DNA of 64,000 nucleotides from CAYFKJ01 sp964343605 (GTDB lineage: Bacteria > Pseudomonadota > Alphaproteobacteria > UBA2966): contig CAYFKJ010000005.1 of assembly GCA_964343605.1 (NCBI GenBank), positions 310,001 through 374,000 on the forward strand, given 5' to 3'. The notes beneath the pieces were generated by a model that saw only the letters and a list, made by a program, of their open reading frames with translations, did no database searches and was not told the DNA's origin. Shown here piece by piece: positions 45,018 to 53,022 of this stretch (position 1 is its first letter; the number at the start of each line of letters is the position of its first letter). The translations under genes and the position numbers were made by a program.

Positions 45018-45800
45018 ATGGATAAGAAATTCGCAATGATCTTCGCTGTGGGGGTGTACGCCATGTTTATCGGCGTTTCCGTCTACGGCTTGGCGTTTTT
45101 GCTCGACATAGGCGGAATCAAGACGATCAACAGTGGACAGACCGAGACCGTCGGCCTGGCACTGGCGATCGATCTCGGCCTGATCGCGGCATTCGGCCTC
45201 GTCCACGGCTTCATGGCCCGTCCGGCCTTCAAGGCCTTGGCCAAGCGCATCGTTCCGGCTCATATGGAGCGCACCGTCCATGTTCTGGTGGCCAATTTGA
45301 TGCTGATCGCCCTGTTCTGGCAATGGCGCCCCATCGACGGCGTCGTCTGGCAGGTCGAGCATCCCGCCGGCCTGGCCCTGGTTGCGGCGCTCTTCGTCTT
45401 CGGACTGGCCTTTATCGCCGCCGGCTCGTCGGTTCTGGGGCACTTTTCCCTGGTCGGCGTGCAGCAGGTCAAGGACCACGTCTCGGGGCGGGCGGCTCAG
45501 CCGGAACGGCTGGTCACGGGTCAAATACAGGAGGTCGTGCGGCATCCCCAGATGGTCGGCTTCATGCTCGTCATCTGGGCCGCACCGACGATGAGCGCCG
45601 GCCACCTGCTGTTTGCCGTCGCCACGACCCTCTACATCGCCCTGGCGATCCAGTTGGAGGAACGCGACCTGCTGGCCCGTCTCGGCGACCGATACTGGGC
45701 CTACCAACGCCAAGTGCCGATGATCATACCGGTCTTCAGCGGCTGGCTTGCCTGGCGCGCCTATTCCGCCCGGTTGCTGCGCAACGCCCTCAACGGCTGA
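45018..45800 (+). CDS. mddA: MddA-like membrane S-methyltransferase (methanethiol methyltransferase family)
   Basis: A 260-residue integral membrane protein with about six helices, of the NnrU/isoprenylcysteine methyltransferase superfamily. It shows marks I associate with MddA, which methylates methanethiol to dimethylsulfide with SAM: VHGFMARPAFKALAKRIVP, ERTVHVLVANLMLIALFWQW (RP following), VRHPQMVGFMLVIWAAPTMS, GHLLFAVATTLYIALAIQLE, then ERDLLARLGDRYWAYQRQVP. A CTGGAGG ribosome-binding site precedes the ATG. It heads an apparent operon with a soluble methyltransferase and faces the SARP-like regulator. Family membership is strong; the exact thiol substrate is not provable by eye. Confidence 0.72.
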   Translation: MDKKFAMIFAVGVYAMFIGVSVYGLAFLLDIGGIKTINSGQTETVGLALAIDLGLIAAFGLVHGFMARPAFKALAKRIVPAHMERTVHVLVANLMLIALFWQWRPIDGVVWQVEHPAGLALVAALFVFGLAFIAAGSSVLGHFSLVGVQQVKDHVSGRAAQPERLVTGQIQEVVRHPQMVGFMLVIWAAPTMSAGHLLFAVATTLYIALAIQLEERDLLARLGDRYWAYQRQVPMIIPVFSGWLAWRAYSARLLRNALNG

Positions 45801-45872
45801 GCGCAGCCCTCCGGCCTCCAGCTTCGCACCTTCAACCAATCAAACAATCAAACCCAATTCGAGGAGATGACC

Positions 45873-46961
45873 ATGAGTGTCGCCGAAACCGTACATGAAC
45901 CATTTTTCAACACCGCCAAAGCCGAGGCCTTCGCCGAAAAAGCGATGGAAACCATCAACGGCGGGTGTCTTGCCCTGATGACCTCAATCGGCCATCGCAC
46001 CGGCATCTTCGACGTCATGAAGAACATGTCGCCGTCGACCAGCCGGCAGGTTGCCGACGCCGCGGACCTGGACGAACGGTACGTGCGGGAATGGCTCGGC
46101 GCCATGGTGGTGGGCGGCGTCATCGAAACGGATCCCGATGCCGGCACCTTCCAACTGCCGGCGGAGCATGCGGCGTTCCTAACGCGCGATGCAGCGCCCG
46201 ACAATATCGCCGCTTTCACCCAGTACGTTGGTCTTCTGGGCTCCGTCGAAGACGCCATCGTCGAGTGCTTCAGGCAGGGCGGCGGGGTGCCCTATTCGGC
46301 TTTTCCACGCTTTCAGGAGGTAATGGCGGAGGACAGCGGCCAGACCGTGCTGCCGGCGCTGTTCGACCATATTCTTCCGTTGGCACCGGGTCTCGTGGAG
46401 CGTCTGGAGGCGGGCATCGACGTCCTCGATGTCGGCTGCGGCGCCGGCCGGGCTCTAGCCATGATGGCGGAGTCCTATCCGGCCAGCCGTTTTGTCGGTT
46501 ACGACTTCTCCGAACATGGCGTGGCGATGGCCCAGGCCAACGCTGACGAGATGGGTCTCACCAATCTCAGCTTCGAAGTGAGGGACGTCACCAATCTCGG
46601 CGACGAGAAGCGCTTCGACCTGATCACGACGTTCGACGCCATCCACGATCAGGCGGAACCCGCCCGCGTGCTGTCGGAAATCCGTAAAGCCCTCCGCGAC
46701 GACGGCGTCTACCTGATGCAGGACATCGCCGGTTCCTGCCACATGCACAACAACGTCAATCATCCGATGGGACCGTTCCTCTACACCGTGTCGACCATGC
46801 ATTGCATGACCGTGTCGCTGGCCCAGGGCGGAGCCGGTCTCGGCACCATGTGGGGCGAGGAAACCGCCGTAGAAATGCTCGGCGAGGCCGGCTTCGGCAA
46901 CGTCGACGTCAGTCATCTCGCGCACGACCAACAGAATGCCTACTACGTCTCAACCATATAG
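45873..46961 (+). CDS. SAM-dependent methyltransferase with N-terminal winged helix
   Basis: A 362-residue class I methyltransferase. Residues 1-110 form a winged-helix-like dimerisation segment (TSIGHRTGIFDVMKNMSPST, DERYVREWLGAMVVGGVIE) as in O-methyltransferases and the Rv2258c type. SAM motif I is VLDVGCGAGRALAMMAESYP, motif II region FVGYDFSEHGVAMAQANAD, and motif IV region DLITTFDAIHDQAEP. The ATG at 45873 was chosen because GAGGAG sits seven bases upstream; the ATG at 45867 is too close. It follows the mddA-like gene by 72 bases, so it probably shares its promoter and may act on a related substrate (inference). Confidence 0.85.
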   Translation: MSVAETVHEPFFNTAKAEAFAEKAMETINGGCLALMTSIGHRTGIFDVMKNMSPSTSRQVADAADLDERYVREWLGAMVVGGVIETDPDAGTFQLPAEHAAFLTRDAAPDNIAAFTQYVGLLGSVEDAIVECFRQGGGVPYSAFPRFQEVMAEDSGQTVLPALFDHILPLAPGLVERLEAGIDVLDVGCGAGRALAMMAESYPASRFVGYDFSEHGVAMAQANADEMGLTNLSFEVRDVTNLGDEKRFDLITTFDAIHDQAEPARVLSEIRKALRDDGVYLMQDIAGSCHMHNNVNHPMGPFLYTVSTMHCMTVSLAQGGAGLGTMWGEETAVEMLGEAGFGNVDVSHLAHDQQNAYYVSTI

Positions 46962-46971
46962 GGGGCCGCGC

Positions 46972-46997
46972 GGCGGGGAGGGGGAGACCTCCCCGCC
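46972..46997 (+). promoter_or_regulatory. Intercistronic GC-rich hairpin
   Basis: Perfect 10-base stem GGCGGGGAGG (46972-46981) with CCTCCCCGCC (46988-46997) and a 6-base loop, between the methyltransferase and GNAT genes. No T-run follows, so it is more likely a pause or RNA-stability element than a full terminator. Confidence 0.5.
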
Positions 46998-47028
46998 GGA
47001 AGGGCCCAAGGGGAAAAGGATTACAGCC

Positions 47029-47625
47029 ATGAGTTTGCAAACAGCCACCGCCGAAAACCGCGCCCAGTTCATCCTGCGCGAAGCGGATGTCGCCGACGCG
47101 CGGAATATCGCGGAATTCGTCCGCCTCAGCTCGGACGGCGTCGCCGATTACACCTGGTGCAAGCTGGCCGAACCGGGGCAGCTTTCGACGGAGGTGGGGG
47201 CCCGGTATTACGCCCGCCGCGATGCCGAGATTTCCTTTCAGAACTGCGTCATGGCGGATGTCGACGGCGTCAGCGTCGGCATGGGGCACGCCTTCGAGGT
47301 GGTGGCGCCCAGTCCGGCGGAAAGCGATCCCGTACTCAGGCCCTATGCCGAGTTGGAGATTGTCGGCAGCCTTTTCTGCGCGGCCGCGGCCGTCGTGCCC
47401 GGCTATCGGAACCACGGCATCGGCTCCACGCTCCTGAGCAATTTCCGCTTGCGCGCCGCCCGCCGGGAAGTCGGGACGCTCAGCGCGATGATCTTTGAAA
47501 GCAACGGCGATGCCCGCCGCCTTTTCGAACGTCACGGGTTCCGCGAAGTGGACCGGCGCCCCACGGTCGGCCATCCCTTGATCAAGCGCACGGGCGACAT
47601 GCTGCTCTACGCCTGCGAGTTATAG
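47029..47625 (+). CDS. GNAT family N-acetyltransferase
   Basis: A 198-residue GNAT acetyltransferase. The start FILREADVADARNIAEFVRL is the usual first strand-helix; the acetyl-CoA loop is VVPGYRNHGIGSTLLSNF, and ESNGDARRLFERHGFREVDR completes motif B. The ATG at 47029 is preceded by AAGGGGAAAAGGA. It lies 68 bases after the methyltransferase across a hairpin and may be the distal gene of that operon. Substrate unknown. Its stop overlaps the convergent xylanase gene by six bases. Confidence 0.9.
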   Translation: MSLQTATAENRAQFILREADVADARNIAEFVRLSSDGVADYTWCKLAEPGQLSTEVGARYYARRDAEISFQNCVMADVDGVSVGMGHAFEVVAPSPAESDPVLRPYAELEIVGSLFCAAAAVVPGYRNHGIGSTLLSNFRLRAARREVGTLSAMIFESNGDARRLFERHGFREVDRRPTVGHPLIKRTGDMLLYACEL

Positions 47626-48762
47626 ACCGGGGCTCGGCGCACGCACGGGCGCTGCGTCGAGCGCCGCCGCCAAGGCGTACCAGGCCGGTTTGCGCTTGAA
47701 TTCCGCATCGTAAGGCAGACCCCGGACGGTATCGCCGTCCGCGCGCGGGAAATGCCGGGTCAGCCAGGAATAGCGGTCGGTGATGCCCCACGTGAGGACC
47801 GCCTTGGTGGCGGGTCGGGCCAGGACGGTTTCGAGGAACCGGGCATAGGCGTCGGCTACCGCTTTGTCGCGCTCCGCGATGCTGCCGTGGATGGAGGTAT
47901 CGCGGGCATCCAGTTCGGTCACCTGAATCGTCAGGCCGAGGTCGGCTACCTCATCGCAGAATCTTCCCAAGGCGCGCATATCCATGGCGCCGTCCACACC
48001 GGGATCGAGGTGCCCCTGGATGCCGACGGCGTGCACCGGGACGTCATTCCCGAGGAGTTTCTCCAAGAGGCGCAGCGTCGCGTCGCGGCGGCGCCGGCCG
48101 ACGTCCCAGCCCCACTCCTGGCCATAGTCGTTGAACACCAGCCGGGCTTGCGGGTCCGCTTGGGCCGCGGTGCGGAAGGCGAGGTCGAGGTATCCCGGAC
48201 CGAGCGCGCGCAGGAAAAGGGAATTGCGCAGGCCGTCGGCCCGCCCGTCGTCCGGCTCGATGGCCTCGTTAACCACGTCCCAGCTGTGCATGCGGCTGCG
48301 GTAGCGTTCGCCGACGGTGCGGATGTGATCGACCAGCAGCCGGGCAGGGTTCTCGGCGTCATCCTCAAGGGCGCCCGGCAGCCATTTGGGCACCATCTGG
48401 TGCCAGAGAAAGGTATGCCCGCGCATGGCCATGTCGTGGCGTTCGGCAAAGCGCGCAACGGCATCGGCGCCGCCGAACATGAGTGAGTTGCGGACGCTCT
48501 CGAGCGGCCCCCACTTCAAGGCGTTGCCGGCCACCACCATGCCGGCGTCCCGGACCAACATGGCCCGGTAGGCAGGATTCCTGAGGAGCCGCGGCACGAC
48601 CTCGGCGCCGAAAACCAGCCCTTTCCGCGCGGCGCGATCCTTGAGCGGCGCTTCGCCGATGACCGCCGGATCGCGCACGGCGACAGGGGCGCATCCCGTC
48701 AGCGCGAAACCCGCTGCGCCCGTGAGAAACCGCCGTCGCGACATTCCCGTGTTCGCAAGCAT
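47620..48762 (-). CDS. GH10 endo-1,4-beta-xylanase, Tat-exported lipoprotein candidate
   Basis: A 380-residue glycoside hydrolase family 10 enzyme that cuts xylan backbones. The N-terminus has a twin-arginine type signal (SRRRFLTGAAGFALTGCAP) whose TGC could be a lipobox. The barrel includes MRGHTFLWHQMVPKWL, the acid/base E166 in WDVVNEAIEP, NDYGQEW, GIQGHLD, the nucleophile E283 in QVTELDARD, and the closing TWGITDRYSWL. Both catalytic glutamates are present, so it should be active. No carbohydrate-binding module or other xylan genes are nearby. The ATG at 48744 is an alternative start. Confidence 0.93.
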   Translation of the reverse strand: MLANTGMSRRRFLTGAAGFALTGCAPVAVRDPAVIGEAPLKDRAARKGLVFGAEVVPRLLRNPAYRAMLVRDAGMVVAGNALKWGPLESVRNSLMFGGADAVARFAERHDMAMRGHTFLWHQMVPKWLPGALEDDAENPARLLVDHIRTVGERYRSRMHSWDVVNEAIEPDDGRADGLRNSLFLRALGPGYLDLAFRTAAQADPQARLVFNDYGQEWGWDVGRRRRDATLRLLEKLLGNDVPVHAVGIQGHLDPGVDGAMDMRALGRFCDEVADLGLTIQVTELDARDTSIHGSIAERDKAVADAYARFLETVLARPATKAVLTWGITDRYSWLTRHFPRADGDTVRGLPYDAEFKRKPAWYALAAALDAAPVRAPSPGL

Positions 48763-48874
48763 GCGGACAGTTTAACCGGTTCCCCGTCGGGCCGCCGGTG
48801 TATTTGGCGGCGCTTGTCGATTGCGCGGCTTCCCGATTCCGGCGACAATCCGGCCCTTGAGGAGATTGTTCGCC

Positions 48875-49351
48875 ATGGAATTCAGCGACATTGTGAAACG
48901 CCTGGCCGCGGCGGCGTGCGCCGGGGACGGCGCCGGCATGGCCGATCTGTTTACCGAGGACGGCGTCTATCACGACGTTTTTTACGGCAGCTTCGAAGGC
49001 CGCGCGGCCATCGCCGACATGATCGAGAACTATTTTCACCGTGACGGCGAGGATTTCCTTTGGGATATGCACGAGGCCGTTGGCCGCGACGGCCTGGGCT
49101 ATGCGCGTTATGTCTTCAGTTACCGCTCCAAGCTGCCCGACTGCAAAGGCAAACGCGGCATGTTCGAGGGCGTCGCCATCGTTCGCTACAACGAAGACGG
49201 CAAGATCACCGACTACCGTGAGGTGGCCGAAAGCGGCGTCGGGTTGCATCTGTTGGGATTCAGCCCGGAGCGGATTGCCAAGTTCATGAACCGCGAAGCC
49301 GAGGAATTGAAGTCCCGCGATGAATCCGCCGCCCATCTGGCGCGTTTCTGA
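48875..49351 (+). CDS. NTF2/SnoaL-like domain protein
   Basis: A 158-residue NTF2-fold protein: CAGDGAGMADLFTEDGVYHD, FEGRAAIADMIENYF and RYNEDGKITDYREVAESGVG are the typical SnoaL-like elements. The start ATG at 48875 follows TGAGGAGATT. Members include isomerases, dehydratases and ligand-binding proteins; no catalytic pair stands out here. It precedes an enoyl-CoA hydratase by 33 bases, so a role in the same catabolic route is plausible. Confidence 0.8.
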   Translation: MEFSDIVKRLAAAACAGDGAGMADLFTEDGVYHDVFYGSFEGRAAIADMIENYFHRDGEDFLWDMHEAVGRDGLGYARYVFSYRSKLPDCKGKRGMFEGVAIVRYNEDGKITDYREVAESGVGLHLLGFSPERIAKFMNREAEELKSRDESAAHLARF

Positions 49352-49384
49352 GATTAATCACGACCCACACCACAGGAGACCCCC

Positions 49385-50152
49385 TTGACCGACTTGGTAT
49401 TAAGCGAAATCAACGACGGCGTTCATGTCGTTCGGATGAACCGGCCCGACAAGAAAAATGCACTGACTCAGGACATGTACGCCGTCATGGCCGATGCCGT
49501 TTGCGGGGCGGATGACAATCCCGACGTCCGCGTCGTGGTCATCACCGGGTGCGAGGACGCCTACACCGCAGGCAACGATCTCAAGGATTTCCTCAACACC
49601 CCGGCCACCGGCGAGGACAGCCCCGTGACCCGTTTCCTGCGGGGCCTAAGCGAAACCAGTACGCCGATCGTCGCCGCCGTCAACGGCATGGCGGTGGGTA
49701 TCGGTACCACCATGCTGCTGCACTGCGATTTCGTTTACGCCGTGGAGGACGCCCGATTCCACATGCCCTTCATCAATCTGGCGCTGGTGCCGGAAGCGGC
49801 TTCGAGCCTGCTGTTGCCGCGCGTCGCGGGGTATCGCAAGGCGGCGGAACTGTTGCTCCTGGGCGAACCCTTTGACGCGGCGACGGGGGTCGAGGCCGGG
49901 CTGGTGAGCAACATCGTTCCCGCCGATGCGTTGATGGACACGGCGATGGCGACGGCGGCCAAGCTCGCCGCCAAACCGCCGGCGGCGCTGCGTCAGACCA
50001 AAGCCCTGATGCGGACGGATCACGCCGATATCGAAGCGGCCATGACGGCCGAACTCAGTCTGTTCGGTCCCTGTCTGACCTCGCCGGAGGCCAAGGAGGC
50101 GATGACGGCATTCTTTGAGAAACGGGCGCCCGATTTTTCCAAGTTCAGTTGA
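49385..50152 (+). CDS. Enoyl-CoA hydratase/isomerase
   Basis: A 255-residue crotonase-fold enzyme. Motifs: MNRPDKKNALTQDMYAVM, the oxyanion-hole segment YTAGNDLKDFL, and VNGMAVGIGTTMLLHCDFVY with a second oxyanion contact; C-terminal FFEKRAPDFSKF. Of the two usual catalytic glutamates, only the LVPEAASS position has one clearly, which fits isomerase-like members. The start is a TTG preceded by CACAGGAGA; no ATG suits. It is between the NTF2-like and DsbA-like genes, probably one operon. Confidence 0.88.
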   Translation: MTDLVLSEINDGVHVVRMNRPDKKNALTQDMYAVMADAVCGADDNPDVRVVVITGCEDAYTAGNDLKDFLNTPATGEDSPVTRFLRGLSETSTPIVAAVNGMAVGIGTTMLLHCDFVYAVEDARFHMPFINLALVPEAASSLLLPRVAGYRKAAELLLLGEPFDAATGVEAGLVSNIVPADALMDTAMATAAKLAAKPPAALRQTKALMRTDHADIEAAMTAELSLFGPCLTSPEAKEAMTAFFEKRAPDFSKFS

Positions 50153-50164
50153 GGGAGCCGGCAC

Positions 50165-50764
50165 GTGGCCCCGGTTGTCGACTATTACCTCTCGCTGCAG
50201 TCGCCGTGGACCTACCTGGGGCACGACCGGTTGATCGCCGTCGCCGAGAAGTACGGCGCGGCGGTGAATTGCAAACCGGTTGATTTCGGCGAAATTTTTC
50301 CAATTTCGGGAGGCCTCCCGTTGGGTAAACGCGCACCCCAACGCCAAGCGTACCGTCTTACCGAACTGGACCGCTGGCGTCGGCACCTCGACGTCGATCT
50401 GAACCTTCAACCGAAATTTTTTCCCGCGGCGGAACGATCTGCGGCGTTGCTCGTAACGGCAGTGGCAACGCAAGGCGAAGGCGCCGGAAACTTGGCTGGG
50501 GCCATCCTCAGGGCCGTTTGGGTCGGGGAGCAGGACATCGCGGACGAAGGTACGTTGAAAGCGATCGCGGAGGGCTGTGGCCTTGACGGCGCCGCCCTGA
50601 TGGAGGAAGCAAAAAGCGAAGCGGTGAAGGACCGCTACGACGCCCATACCCAAGAGGCGATCGAGCGCGAGGTGTTTGGCGCCCCGTCGTACATCTACGA
50701 AGGGGAGCTGTTCTGGGGACAGGACCGGCTCGATTTTCTCGATGCCGCACTTGCGGGCGGATAA
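50165..50764 (+). CDS. DsbA-like 2-hydroxychromene-2-carboxylate isomerase family protein
   Basis: A 199-residue thioredoxin-fold protein of the HCCA isomerase/DsbA group, used with glutathione in aromatic ring catabolism. The N-terminal YYLSLQSPWTYLGHDRL carries the conserved Ser of this family in place of the DsbA cysteines; the C-terminal GVFGAPSYIYEG-like VFGAPSYIYEGELFWGQDRL is diagnostic. Start GTG at 50165, 12 bases after the hydratase stop. The neighbours suggest degradation of an aromatic or cyclic acid; the substrate is unknown. Confidence 0.87.
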   Translation: MAPVVDYYLSLQSPWTYLGHDRLIAVAEKYGAAVNCKPVDFGEIFPISGGLPLGKRAPQRQAYRLTELDRWRRHLDVDLNLQPKFFPAAERSAALLVTAVATQGEGAGNLAGAILRAVWVGEQDIADEGTLKAIAEGCGLDGAALMEEAKSEAVKDRYDAHTQEAIEREVFGAPSYIYEGELFWGQDRLDFLDAALAGG

Positions 50765-50792
50765 AGCTGACGCCGAACCAGAGGTCGTTGAC

Positions 50793-51833
50793 GTGGACCA
50801 AACCCTGCATCTTCTGATCGAGGCCTTGCCCGATGCGGTCCTTCTTGTCGATAACCAGCGCACGCTGGTTGCGGCCAACGAGGCTGCGCGCGATGCCTTC
50901 GGCAATGAAATCGTGGGCCGCGACCTGGCGTTGGCGGTCCGCCATCCGGCTGTTCTGGAAGCGGTCGAAGAGGTCACGGACGGCGGCATGCCCGCGGAAG
51001 GCGAGATCGGTCACGGCAGCGGGGTGGTCACGACCTACAAGTTCAGCGTCAGCGATTTTCCGGCTGAGACGGATCAGCAGTTCGCCGTCATCGTCCTGCG
51101 CGATGTCAGCGCTGCCAAGGCCGGCGAGCAGGTGCGGGCGGACTTTGTCGCCAACGTCAGCCATGAACTGCGTTCCCCGCTGGCTTCGCTGGTGGGGTTC
51201 ATCGAAACCCTGAAGGGGGCGGCGCGCGACGACGCCGAAGCGCGAGAGCGTTTTCTCGACATCATGCAGGAGGAGGCGGGCCGCATGTCCCGGCTCGTCG
51301 ACGATCTGTTGTCTCTCTCTCGGGTGGAGGCCAACGAACACGTGCAGCCCAGCGACAGCGTGGACTTGCGCGGCGTGCTGCAGGCGGTGTCGACGGCGCT
51401 GCTGCGGCGCGCCGAGGAACGCGACGTGACTATCGATCTAGCCGTTGCCGACGATTTGCCCGCGGTTGCGGGGGACGAAGACCAGCTTATCGAAGTCTTC
51501 AACAACTTGATCGACAACGCCATCAAGTACGGGCCAGGCAATTCCCAAGTAAGGGTCAGGGCGGAGACGGCCGGCCGCATTCCCGATATCGGCGGCGGAG
51601 GGGTGGCCGTATCGGTGCACAATGCCGGCGAAGGCATCCCCCGAGAACACCTGCCGAGGCTGACCGAAAGGTTCTACCGGGCGGATAAGAGCCGATCGCG
51701 TGAGATGGGCGGCACCGGTCTGGGACTTGCCATCGTAAAGCACATCGTCAACCGCCATCGCGGCCGTCTCATCATCGAAAGCCGACCCGGCGAGGGCGCC
51801 ACCTTCACCGTCTACCTGCCGACCGGAAGTTAA
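50793..51833 (+). CDS. phoR: Phosphate regulon sensor histidine kinase PhoR, without membrane anchor
   Basis: Sensor kinase for PhoB, 346 residues. PAS-like domain at about 5-105 (ALPDAVLLVDNQRTLVAANE), HisKA with H124 in ANVSHELRSPLASLVG, HATPase (NNLIDNAIKYGPG, VHNAGEGIPREHLPRLTERF, GTGLGLAIVKHIVNRHRGRL). No transmembrane helix is present, unlike the usual PhoR. The GTG at 50793 was chosen (GAGG upstream, start of the conserved part); an ATG at 50742 overlapping the previous gene is possible and adds no helix either. It heads phoR-pstSCAB-phoU-phoB. Signal input must come through PhoU/Pst. Confidence 0.9.
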   Translation: MDQTLHLLIEALPDAVLLVDNQRTLVAANEAARDAFGNEIVGRDLALAVRHPAVLEAVEEVTDGGMPAEGEIGHGSGVVTTYKFSVSDFPAETDQQFAVIVLRDVSAAKAGEQVRADFVANVSHELRSPLASLVGFIETLKGAARDDAEARERFLDIMQEEAGRMSRLVDDLLSLSRVEANEHVQPSDSVDLRGVLQAVSTALLRRAEERDVTIDLAVADDLPAVAGDEDQLIEVFNNLIDNAIKYGPGNSQVRVRAETAGRIPDIGGGGVAVSVHNAGEGIPREHLPRLTERFYRADKSRSREMGGTGLGLAIVKHIVNRHRGRLIIESRPGEGATFTVYLPTGS

Positions 51834-51845
51834 ACGCCGCCGACG

Positions 51846-51874
51846 CTGTCATAAAAGCGTCATATCCCCGTCAT
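51846..51874 (+). promoter_or_regulatory. Triple Pho box upstream of pstS
   Basis: CTGTCAT (51846), GCGTCAT (51857) and CCGTCAT (51868) repeat at exactly 11-base steps, the PhoB-binding pattern, with A/T-rich spacers. They lie about 83 bases before the pstS start and just after phoR, so PhoB should drive pstSCAB-phoU-phoB from here. Confidence 0.85.
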
Positions 51875-51956
51875 AGAACCATTGTCGTTCGCCGCTAGCT
51901 TTGGCGCTGTGAAAGAGCCTAATTCAACAGCGTCGTGCAGAGGAGAAACGACAATC

Positions 51957-52988
51957 ATGAAGACCCGAAATATCGCAGCGGCCGTGACCGCCTCGCTGCT
52001 GATCGCCGGCGCCGCCGAGGCCCGAGATCAAATCCGCATCGTCGGTTCCTCGACGGTTTTCCCGTTCGCCACCGCGGTGGCCGAAACCTTCGGCAAGACG
52101 ACGTCGTTCAAGACGCCCGTCGTCGAGAGCACGGGCTCGGGCGGCGGCCTCAAGCTCTTTTGTGCTGGAAAAGGTGAACGGCATCCCGATATCGCCAATG
52201 CCTCGCGGCGCATCAAGAAATCCGAGGTCGAAAAGTGTGCCAAGAACGGCGTCGGCAACGTCGTTGAAGTCAAGGTCGGTTACGACGGCATCGTAATGGC
52301 CAATGACAGATCCGCGCCCAATTTCGCGCTGACGCGCCGCGACGTCTTCCTGGCGCTGGCGCGCAAAGTTCCGGCTGGCGAGGGCAAGCTGATCGACAAT
52401 CCGCACAAGACCTGGAAGGACGTCAACCCGGTGCTGCCCGCGGTCAAGATCGAGGTCATGGGTCCGCCGCCGACCTCCGGCACGCGGGATGCTTTCGCCG
52501 AACTGGCGCTCGAGGGGGGCTGCAAGACTTTCGCCTGGATCAAGGCGATGAAGAAAAAGGACAAGCGGGCCTACAAGTCGCTTTGCCACACCATCCGCGA
52601 GGACGGCGCCTATATCGAGGCCGGTGAGAACGACAACCTGATCGTCCGGAAGCTGCAGACTAATCCGAACGCGCTGGGCGTCTTCGGGTTCAGCTTCCTC
52701 GACCAGAACGCCGACCGGATCAAGGGCAATCCCATGGACGGGAAGCAGCCGACCTTCGAGAACATCGCCTCCGGCGATTATCCGGTTTCGCGCCCCCTTT
52801 ACTTCTACGTCAAGGCGGCGCATGTGGGGATGGTGCCGGGCATCAAGGAATACTTGGCCGAATTCTCCAGCGAAAAAGCCTGGGGCAACGGGGGTTACCT
52901 CACGGGCAAGGGATTGATCCCGATGTCCGATGCCGAGCGTCTGGAATGGAGCAAGCGGGCCCGTGGTCTGGTCAACCTTTCCATGTAG
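51957..52988 (+). CDS. pstS: Phosphate ABC transporter substrate-binding protein PstS
   Basis: A 343-residue periplasmic phosphate-binding protein. Signal peptide (IAAAVTASLLIAGAAEA), then IRIVGSSTVFPFATAVAETF with the phosphate-binding Ser/Thr loop, ESTGSGGGLKLFCAG, DIANASRRIK, and GPPPTSGTRDAFAELALEGG. Of the usual PstS length for alphaproteobacteria. Start ATG follows AGAGGAGAAA. First gene after the triple Pho box. Confidence 0.95.
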   Translation: MKTRNIAAAVTASLLIAGAAEARDQIRIVGSSTVFPFATAVAETFGKTTSFKTPVVESTGSGGGLKLFCAGKGERHPDIANASRRIKKSEVEKCAKNGVGNVVEVKVGYDGIVMANDRSAPNFALTRRDVFLALARKVPAGEGKLIDNPHKTWKDVNPVLPAVKIEVMGPPPTSGTRDAFAELALEGGCKTFAWIKAMKKKDKRAYKSLCHTIREDGAYIEAGENDNLIVRKLQTNPNALGVFGFSFLDQNADRIKGNPMDGKQPTFENIASGDYPVSRPLYFYVKAAHVGMVPGIKEYLAEFSSEKAWGNGGYLTGKGLIPMSDAERLEWSKRARGLVNLSM

Positions 52989-53022
52989 TCCAACCCGTCC
53001 GGGTTCAGGGGGCCGCGGGTTG

